NCBI GenBank assembly: GCA_045563675.1
Contig: JBJLIX010000001.1
Location: 860,064-924,063 of the forward strand
Direction: 5' to 3'
Source of the DNA: AEGEAN-183 sp045563675
GTDB taxonomy: Bacteria; Pseudomonadota; Gammaproteobacteria; Magnimaribacterales; Magnimaribacteraceae
Length of the DNA stretch: 64,000 nucleotides
The position numbers and the translations under genes were made by a program. Every line of letters starts with the position of its first letter. The stretch's first letter is position 1. The notes beneath the pieces are model-generated. The model was not told the DNA's origin. It worked only from the letters and a program-made list of their open reading frames with translations, and searched no databases. Below, in pieces: positions 58,032 through 64,000 of this stretch.

Positions 58032-61000
58032 GTGAGTTTTATTGTTACTCGTTTTTTTATAGTTTTTGCTTTAGTCCTTAGTCAAAATCTCTATGCGGCT
58101 TTTTCTGCTGACATTGAGACTGCGCCTAAAGGCTCAGTAGTAACATTAACCTGGTCTTCTAATGCTGCTAGTTGCTCGGCCAGTGACTCTTGGTCAGGAG
58201 AAAAATCAGCCTCTGGAAGTGAACAAATAACCGTTCCCGAAGAAGGGTGGAATTTATTTACTTTGAATTGCGGTGCAGACTGGGAATATGTATGGATTTG
58301 GGGAACGCAAGAAGTTATTAATTCGAACTCTAGCGACTCTGATACAACAACTACCACAGATGCAACAACAAGTTCCGATACAACAACTACCACAGATGCA
58401 ACAACAAGTTCCGATACAACAACTACCACAGATGCAACAACAAGTTCCGATACAACAACTAGCTCTGAAACGGGAAGTTCTACTGGAAGCAATATTTCTG
58501 AAGATTGTAACTGCTTTAAAATAGCTGAAGGCATAACATTATTTGATTACCCTGAAAGCGTAATAGATCCTGAAATATCTCATCAATTGTCTTATACAAC
58601 AATTGATGGAACTCTAACTGCCAATTTAGAAGATGCAGCCTTAGATTTAACTAATCTATCTAAACTCTTTACTCCTTATTTAGATGGCTTATCACCTAAG
58701 TTCAGGTTGCCTTTAGAAAATATCCCTGCTTCTAACGAAACAGGACAATGGAGAGTCTCACTTAAACTATTTGATGGAGAAGATGCAGTTCAAGGCCCTA
58801 CTGAAAGATTATTACAAACTTCAGCTGATTTGAATTGGTCTTCTGATGGGACTTCAGTAGATATTAATATACCTACACAAACTCTGACTATAGATTATTT
58901 TTCTTCTGAAGGGCAGGTATTAGAGAGAACTTACCAAAGCTTTTCGTCTGGAACTGAGACAGTTGTTGTAAGCAATAATATCAATCTAGATCTAACTTTA
59001 TTTGATTTGGTTAATCCAGGTGGCTTGGATTTAACTGGCTATATGACTGAAGGCATTTATTTTTACTCAATTGAAATATCTAGCTTAGATAATAATTCAT
59101 TTGATTTCTCTGCTTTTAGAGATATAAATGATAACCCTGTTTCTGTTATTCAAGGCAGTTTTAATGCCCTAGAAGATCCTTCTACTTTTTCATCTACGCT
59201 TGAAGCTAATACGTCTATATCTTCGGGTTTAACTGGTGGTTCGACTTCATCAAATACTTCAGCTTCTAATCCATCAAGTGGTTCTACTTCATCAACTTCA
59301 AATCCATCAAGTGGTTCTCCTGCTGCTTCAAATCCTGTATCTAACCCCCCTCCGGGTTTTGGCTTAGAGTCTGAAACAAGCGATTTTAATCTTTTAACTT
59401 CTTTCTTCTCTGGTTTTGTTGATTTTTTCTTACCAACTGAATCTGCACCTACATCTATCTCACAAACCTCTAGTACATCAGATGTAGGCTCGCCAACATC
59501 TGCTGCACCTGCTTCCAGTACTGCAACATCAGGCTCTCAAACTACTAGTTCTGGAAGTTCAACTTCTTCAACATCAGGTTCACAAACCTCTACTTCTTCA
59601 GCAGCCAGTACACCTGCAGCCAGTACACCTGCAGCCAGTACACCCGCAGCCAGTACACCCGCAGCCAGTACACCTGCAGCCAGTACACCTGCAGCAACGA
59701 CACCTGCATCTCCTCCTCCGGGATTAGCGCCAGACAATGACCTAGGGGGAGACTTAAGTCCTTTAACTTCTTTCTTTGGTTCTTTCTTTGATTTTAATTT
59801 ACCTTTTGATTCTTCTTCTAATACAGTAAGTGAAGAGATTATTCCTTCTCAAAGTCAGACTCCGGCAGCCAGTACACCAGCAGCTAGCACACCAGCAGCT
59901 AGCACACCAGCAGCCAGTACACCAGCAGCCAGTACACCAGCAGCTAGCACACCGGCAGCATCGACACCTGCAGCCAGTACACCAGCAGCCAGTACACCAG
60001 CAGCTAGCACACCCGCAGCAACAACTCCTGCAGCTAGTACACCCGCAGCCAGTACACCTGCAGCCAGTACACCTGCAGCCAGTACACCGGCAGCAACAAC
60101 TCCTGCAGCCAGTACACCGGCAGCAACAACTCCTGCAGCTAGCACACCGGCAGCAACAACTCCTGCAGCTAGTCCTCCTTCTGCAGACCAAGGAGCTCAG
60201 TTAACAGGCACTATAGAAGGTGGAGGTTTATTTAGTTTTTTTGATTTCTTTGCAGGCTTTGCATCACCTTCAAGTAATACTCCTACAACCACAACTCCGG
60301 AAAGTACACCCGCAGCAACAACTCCTGCAGCTAGCACACCGGCAGCATCGACACCTGCAGCCAGTACACCAGCAGCCAGTACACCAGCAGCTAGCACACC
60401 CGCAGCAACAACTCCTGCAGCTAGCACACCGGCAGCATCAACACCGGCAGCTAGCACACCGGCAGCAACAACTCCTGCAGCTAGTACACCCGCAGCCAGT
60501 ACACCAGCAGCTAGCACACCCGCAGCAACAACTCCTGCAGCTAGCACACCAGCAACTTCTACACCTTCATCAAGCACAACTGTTGCTGTTAATAATGCAC
60601 CAGTTATAAATGGATTTAATGTAGAAGGTAATCTGCTGACTGGGAATTTTTTCCAAGTTTCTATGCCAGAAAATCAAACATTAATTGGGACACTTTCAGT
60701 TAGTGATCCTGATGGAGATACTTTAACTTTTAGCTTTGCTAACAATGGTGAAAATTATTTCAATATCGATTCTGATGGAACACTCAGTTTTATTAATCCA
60801 CCTGACTATGAGAATTACGTTGGACGTGAAGCTATGATATATGTTACTGATGGACAAGAAACAGTTCAGCTTATAGTAAATATAACTATTACGGATGTTG
60901 ATGAAGTAGTAGCAGGTGGATCAGCAATAACCTTACAAGGTACTTCAGGTGACGACACTTTCAATATTGAAAATATGAGTGGCAGCTTTGTGGAAACTAT

Positions 61001-64000
61001 TTCCGCAGGGGAAGGAAATGATACTTTGGTAATTAATTATGGGGGTATAACTAATTTAGGAGGATTTGCTGACTTTTATCAAGAAGACGAAGGAGCATAT
61101 AAGTTAATAGACCCAAATGGGGGAACGATAATATTTGATGGAATAGAGACTATAAGAATAGCTGACTATACTTATTCAACAATTCCTGGAAAAAATAAAA
61201 TCTATTGGAATGAAACAGAAAAAGTCTTTTATATAGCCTATGAATTTGATCCTGATGGTTTTCGTGCGGGTACCCCTAACGGTGAAGTTTCAGGACCAAG
61301 AGCTTGGGGTCAAACCCTTGGAACTGATGATATAACAAATAATATTTCTCAAAGCGATTCTTTAAAAATAAGAGGTTTTAACGGACCAGACTCTTTAGGT
61401 ATTGGCAGTTACAGCTCTATAAACTTTGGAAACTCAGCGGAACAAATCTTAGATCGCTCTGTTTACAGCCTGAATGTCAATATAGATCTTGGTGGTGGTA
61501 ACGATGGGATTAGTAATTTAGGCTTTAAAAATGGAGATGTAATTAATTTCGGTCCTGGAGGAGATGTCTTAAGAATTCTCATAACAGGTACCAATGGGAC
61601 GCCTTTCCTTAATTCTTTAGATCTTTCGACTGTAGATGGAGGATCTAATGGATTTTCAGATGGATTTAATGAACCTGTTAGAGATACTCTAGATTTTAGT
61701 GTTCTAACTTCTTCAGAAGGGCTTGATCTTCACCCTTCATTTGGTGGAGCTAAGAATTTTGAAGATGTAGTTGGAACAACAGGAAATGACAGAATAACAG
61801 GAGATTCTAACTCCAATAAATTAGAGGGTGGCCCAGGTGGCGACGATAAGATTTATGGTTATATGGGAGATGACTTTCTTCGAGGAGGGGATGGGGTAAA
61901 TACGCTCTATGGCGGAGGAGGTAATGATTTTCTAACTAGCGGACCAGGGGAAAATACCTTAGATGGTGGTTCTGGAAAGGATAAATACAATCTAGGCACC
62001 GGGACAGATACAATTGTTTTGAGATCAGGAAGCGGTTCTACAGATTTAAGTGAAGTTACCCTAGGATCATTTAATACTTTCAGACTTGCATTCAATAATC
62101 CTGAAGTTATTCAACTTGATACGGTTCAAGCATTTGAAGATGGTAAGGACTTAATTGGATTGTACAATATCCAAATTTCTGATCTTTCAATAACTCAAGA
62201 TGGAAATAACACTTTAATCAGATCCGTTTCTTCAGGTGAATATCTATTATTATTGCTTGATATAAATGTTGGAGATATAAGTGGTTCGGATTTCACTTCA
62301 GTTTATGAACCAGATTCATTTGATCAAGCTCCTCTACCCAATCAGGCCCCAACTATTTCAGGACTAGGATCCAGTGTTGCAGTAAATGAAAATCAAACTT
62401 CAGTTACAACTGTTTCAGCTGCTGACCCAGAAGGGTCCAGTTTAAGTTATTCAATTTCAGGTAGCGATGCTTCCTCATTTGCTATAGATAATAATGGTGT
62501 TATCACTTTCAACTCTGCACCTGATTATGAAACAAAATCATCTTATACCTTAACTATTTCTGTTAGCGACGGTACAGATAGTGTTAGTCAGAACTTAATC
62601 ATCAATATAAATAATCTAAATGATAATAATCCGATAATTTCTAATTTAGCTTCTTCGGTTTCAGTCGCTGAGAATCAAACGTCTGTAACTTCCGTCTCTG
62701 CTTCAGACGCAGATGGAGGAACGTTAACGTATAGCTTAAGTGGCACCGATGCAGGATCGTTAAGCATTAGTTCATCCGGGGTCATTACTTTCAACTCAGC
62801 TCCGGATTATGAAACTAAGACATCTTACTTAGTAACTGTAGAGGTAACTGATGGTAGTAGTACCGCTAGTCAAGCATTGACTATCAACATAACCGATGTG
62901 GATGACGCCCCTAATTCTGCACCAATTATTTCAGGATTAACTTCATCAATATCCATAGCAGAAAATACATCTTCGGCTGTTACTACTGTCTCTGCTTCTG
63001 ATGCAGATGGTGATTCTCTTACTTATAGTTTAAGTGGCACCGATGCAGGATCGTTAAGCATTAGTTCATCCGGGGTCATTACTTTCAATTCATCTCCGGA
63101 TTATGAAACTAAGACCAGTTATGCAATCACTGTAAATGTAAGTGACGGAACTGCTACAGCTAGTCAAAATATTAGCATTAACATTACTGACGTAGATGAC
63201 TCTCCTAATTCTTTACCTTCAATTACGGTATCTTCAAGTGTTGCGGTAAATGAAAATCAAACTTCAGCACTGACAGCCTCAGCCTCCGATGCAGATGGTG
63301 ATTCCCTTACTTATAGTTTAAGTGGCACCGATGCAGGATCATTGAGTATCAGCTCATCCGGTGTCATTACCTTCAATTCTGCTCCGGATTATGAAACTAA
63401 AACTTCTTATTCTGTAAATGTTGTTGTAAGTGATGGAACGGGTAGTTCAAGTCAAGGCGTAACCATCAATATAAATAATCTAAATGACAATAATCCGATA
63501 ATTTCTAATTTAGCTTCTTCGGTTTCAGTCGCTGAGAATCAAACGTCTGTAACTTCCGTCTCTGCTTCAGACGCGGATGGAGGAACATTAACTTATAGTT
63601 TAAGTGGCACCGATGCAGGATCGTTAAGCATTAGTTCATCCGGAGTCATTACTTTCAACTCAGCTCCGGATTATGAAACTAAGACTTCTTACTCAGTAAC
63701 TGTAGAGGTAACTGATGGTAGTAGTACCGCTAGTCAAGCATTGACTATCAACATAACCGATGTGGATGAAACACCAAATACTGCTCCTTCTATTTCCAGC
63801 GGTTCAAGTGTATCAGTTGCTGAAAATCAAACTGCAGTGTTAACGGTCTCTGCTTCTGATGCAGATGGTGATTCTCTTACTTATAGTTTAAGTGGCACCG
63901 ATGCAGGATCGTTAAGCATTAGTTCATCCGGGGTCATTACTTTCAACTCAGCTCCGGATTATGAAACTAAGACTTCTTACTCTACAACCATAACTGTTAG
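58032..64000 (+). CDS. Giant repeat-rich surface protein/adhesin (cadherin-like and RTX-like), runs off the window
   Basis: The frame is open from GTG 58032 to the window end (at least 1989 aa); I read it through and found no stop. An in-frame stop at 58011 limits the start. The signal peptide is about 1-26 (ending NLYA-AF). An Ig-like domain with CSASDSWSGEKSASGS (27-100) follows, then 36-bp tandem repeats (104-144), an unknown domain (145-390), and a Ser/Thr/Pro region with three pentapeptide blocks split by Phe-rich modules (439-840). After these come a cadherin-like domain (857-958), an unknown domain, RTX-like Gly/Asp motifs (about 1240-1320: GGPGGDDKIYG, GGGGNDFL, LDGGSGKD) and cadherin-like repeats from 1438. 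It is probably a calcium-bound, surface-attached adhesin. Confidence 0.9.
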   Translation, partial: MSFIVTRFFIVFALVLSQNLYAAFSADIETAPKGSVVTLTWSSNAASCSASDSWSGEKSASGSEQITVPEEGWNLFTLNCGADWEYVWIWGTQEVINSNSSDSDTTTTTDATTSSDTTTTTDATTSSDTTTTTDATTSSDTTTSSETGSSTGSNISEDCNCFKIAEGITLFDYPESVIDPEISHQLSYTTIDGTLTANLEDAALDLTNLSKLFTPYLDGLSPKFRLPLENIPASNETGQWRVSLKLFDGEDAVQGPTERLLQTSADLNWSSDGTSVDINIPTQTLTIDYFSSEGQVLERTYQSFSSGTETVVVSNNINLDLTLFDLVNPGGLDLTGYMTEGIYFYSIEISSLDNNSFDFSAFRDINDNPVSVIQGSFNALEDPSTFSSTLEANTSISSGLTGGSTSSNTSASNPSSGSTSSTSNPSSGSPAASNPVSNPPPGFGLESETSDFNLLTSFFSGFVDFFLPTESAPTSISQTSSTSDVGSPTSAAPASSTATSGSQTTSSGSSTSSTSGSQTSTSSAASTPAASTPAASTPAASTPAASTPAASTPAATTPASPPPGLAPDNDLGGDLSPLTSFFGSFFDFNLPFDSSSNTVSEEIIPSQSQTPAASTPAASTPAASTPAASTPAASTPAASTPAASTPAASTPAASTPAASTPAATTPAASTPAASTPAASTPAASTPAATTPAASTPAATTPAASTPAATTPAASPPSADQGAQLTGTIEGGGLFSFFDFFAGFASPSSNTPTTTTPESTPAATTPAASTPAASTPAASTPAASTPAASTPAATTPAASTPAASTPAASTPAATTPAASTPAASTPAASTPAATTPAASTPATSTPSSSTTVAVNNAPVINGFNVEGNLLTGNFFQVSMPENQTLIGTLSVSDPDGDTLTFSFANNGENYFNIDSDGTLSFINPPDYENYVGREAMIYVTDGQETVQLIVNITITDVDEVVAGGSAITLQGTSGDDTFNIENMSGSFVETISAGEGNDTLVINYGGITNLGGFADFYQEDEGAYKLIDPNGGTIIFDGIETIRIADYTYSTIPGKNKIYWNETEKVFYIAYEFDPDGFRAGTPNGEVSGPRAWGQTLGTDDITNNISQSDSLKIRGFNGPDSLGIGSYSSINFGNSAEQILDRSVYSLNVNIDLGGGNDGISNLGFKNGDVINFGPGGDVLRILITGTNGTPFLNSLDLSTVDGGSNGFSDGFNEPVRDTLDFSVLTSSEGLDLHPSFGGAKNFEDVVGTTGNDRITGDSNSNKLEGGPGGDDKIYGYMGDDFLRGGDGVNTLYGGGGNDFLTSGPGENTLDGGSGKDKYNLGTGTDTIVLRSGSGSTDLSEVTLGSFNTFRLAFNNPEVIQLDTVQAFEDGKDLIGLYNIQISDLSITQDGNNTLIRSVSSGEYLLLLLDINVGDISGSDFTSVYEPDSFDQAPLPNQAPTISGLGSSVAVNENQTSVTTVSAADPEGSSLSYSISGSDASSFAIDNNGVITFNSAPDYETKSSYTLTISVSDGTDSVSQNLIININNLNDNNPIISNLASSVSVAENQTSVTSVSASDADGGTLTYSLSGTDAGSLSISSSGVITFNSAPDYETKTSYLVTVEVTDGSSTASQALTINITDVDDAPNSAPIISGLTSSISIAENTSSAVTTVSASDADGDSLTYSLSGTDAGSLSISSSGVITFNSSPDYETKTSYAITVNVSDGTATASQNISINITDVDDSPNSLPSITVSSSVAVNENQTSALTASASDADGDSLTYSLSGTDAGSLSISSSGVITFNSAPDYETKTSYSVNVVVSDGTGSSSQGVTININNLNDNNPIISNLASSVSVAENQTSVTSVSASDADGGTLTYSLSGTDAGSLSISSSGVITFNSAPDYETKTSYSVTVEVTDGSSTASQALTINITDVDETPNTAPSISSGSSVSVAENQTAVLTVSASDADGDSLTYSLSGTDAGSLSISSSGVITFNSAPDYETKTSYSTTITV
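58341..58463 (+). repeat. Perfect 36-bp tandem repeat, 3.4 copies
   Basis: Units begin at 58341, 58377, 58413 and 58449 (the last partial). Each encodes Asp-Thr5-Asp-Ala-Thr2-Ser2. The three full copies are identical at DNA level, so the array is recent or actively homogenised and could vary in copy number by slippage. It lies inside the giant protein and keeps its frame (12 codons per unit). Confidence 0.95.
59601..59705 (+). repeat. Pentapeptide repeat block 1 (7 copies of 15 bp)
   Basis: Seven 15-bp units encode Ala-Ala-Ser-Thr-Pro, the last being Ala-Ala-Thr-Thr-Pro. It is mucin-like, extended and disordered, and is preceded by a Ser/Thr/Gln-rich stretch. Local G+C is far above that of the surrounding DNA because of the Ala and Pro codons. 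Confidence 0.95.
59865..60164 (+). repeat. Pentapeptide repeat block 2 (20 copies of 15 bp)
   Basis: Exactly 300 bp, 20 units of Ala-Ala-(Ser/Thr)-Thr-Pro with synonymous variants (gcc agt aca, gct agc aca, gca aca act, gca tcg aca). The variants recur in ordered runs shared with block 3, which suggests duplication of multi-unit segments rather than of single units. Confidence 0.95.
60312..60551 (+). repeat. Pentapeptide repeat block 3 (16 copies of 15 bp)
   Basis: Exactly 240 bp, 16 units of the same pentapeptide, ending where a Thr/Ser linker leads to the first cadherin-like domain. Runs such as gct-agc-aca, gca-tcg-aca, gcc-agt-aca twice and gct-agc-aca recur in the same order in block 2. 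Confidence 0.95.
62344..64000 (+). repeat. Tandem cadherin-like repeats of about 96 residues
   Basis: Six units begin near 62350, 62635, 62926, 63220, 63498 and 63790; the last is cut by the window end. Each has Val-x-Glu-Asn near the start, Asp-Ala-Asp-Gly, a Ser-Leu-Ser-Gly-Thr-Asp-Ala core, Pro-Asp-Tyr-Glu and Val-Ser/Thr-Asp-Gly, plus Asp-Val-Asp-Asp or Asn-Leu-Asn-Asp linkers, as in bacterial cadherin-like repeats that bind calcium between domains. Unit 1 is clearly divergent in its core; units 2-6 share it almost base for base. Confidence 0.92.
62601..62905 (+). repeat. 305-bp segment duplicated at 63465-63769 (offset 864 bp)
   Basis: The two copies differ at only about eight positions by eye. 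The offset of 864 bp equals 288 codons, that is, three 96-residue units, so a three-unit block appears to have been duplicated or converted as a whole. Linker and core are both copied, including the Asn-Leu-Asn-Asp-Asn-Asn-Pro junction. Confidence 0.9.

Noticed and set aside
58091..58534. 147-codon minus-strand frame with Val/Ser repeats
   Set aside because: Antisense of the 36-bp repeat and Ig-like region of the giant protein; no ribosome binding site or recognisable domain.
59855..60145. Minus-strand frame of Val-Leu-Ala-Ala-Gly repeats
   Set aside because: It is the antisense of the 15-bp pentapeptide repeat; any frame through a 15-bp repeat stays open. The plus-strand frame continues from a signal peptide to the window end.
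60197..60577. Second minus-strand Val-Leu-Ala-Ala-Gly frame over block 3
   Set aside because: Same artefact as for block 2; no start context or conserved domain.
59799..60609. Cys-rich and Gln/His-rich alternate frames over the repeat blocks
   Set aside because: Out-of-frame readings of the same 15-bp repeat; they do not extend into the flanking domains.
62344..64000. Regularly spaced direct repeats considered as a CRISPR array
   Set aside because: Spacing is about 290 bp, the repeats are coding, in frame and variable, and no cas genes are nearby.

Overview
The window is AT-rich DNA (roughly one third G+C by eye) from a Gram-negative bacterium. Gene content and order point to a streamlined, probably marine gammaproteobacterium of the SAR86 type, though the exact lineage cannot be fixed from sequence reading alone. 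The evidence is gammaproteobacterial gene order of the Pseudomonas/Acinetobacter kind, complete lipid A and BAM/LPT envelope genes, very short spacers, many start/stop overlaps, and frequent TTG or GTG starts (lpxD, rnhB, carB, rlmE, rpsO).

Layout. (1) 1-14216, plus strand: the end of a probable dxr, then rseP-bamA-skp-lpxD-fabZ-lpxA-lpxB-rnhB-dnaE-accA-tilS, the classical envelope and lipid A cluster with replication and fatty acid genes. (2) 14253-22540: a GPH-type sugar transporter and leuA on minus, with a structured leuA leader; a probable holD plus rimI; a glutathione peroxidase; tas; a parvulin-like/HupE pair; and a membrane-anchored cold-shock-domain protein. (3) 22588-29542: valS-holC-pepA on minus, divergent from lptF-lptG. 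(4) 29550-37166: an RDD protein, a POT peptide transporter, and a minus-strand dapE-dapD-glnD-map block. (5) 37191-55268, plus strand: carA-carB-greA-rlmE-ftsH-glmM-tpiA-secG-tRNA-Leu-tRNA-fMet-rimP-nusA-infB-rbfA-truB-rpsO-pnp, a conserved backbone from which yhbY and folP are missing. carAB has a leader with a good promoter and an intrinsic terminator.

(6) 55269-64000 is the accessory part. It holds two paralogous small hydrophobic proteins, each followed by a strong terminator, an alpha/beta hydrolase, a predicted outer-membrane protein with no recognised family, and the start of a giant surface protein of at least 1989 residues that runs off the window. The giant protein has a signal peptide, an Ig-like domain, perfect 36-bp tandem repeats, 43 copies of an Ala-Ala-Ser/Thr-Thr-Pro pentapeptide in three blocks punctuated by three Phe-rich modules, a cadherin-like domain, RTX-like Gly/Asp motifs, and an array of cadherin-like repeats homogenised at DNA level.

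Most of the window is ordinary housekeeping sequence. The parts that best reward a second look are the giant repeat protein and its neighbours, the leuA and carA leaders, and the small paralogous pair. I found no CRISPR array, prophage, insertion sequence or defence system. No stretch over 300 bases lacks a gene; the largest gap, 17379-17598, holds the leuA leader.
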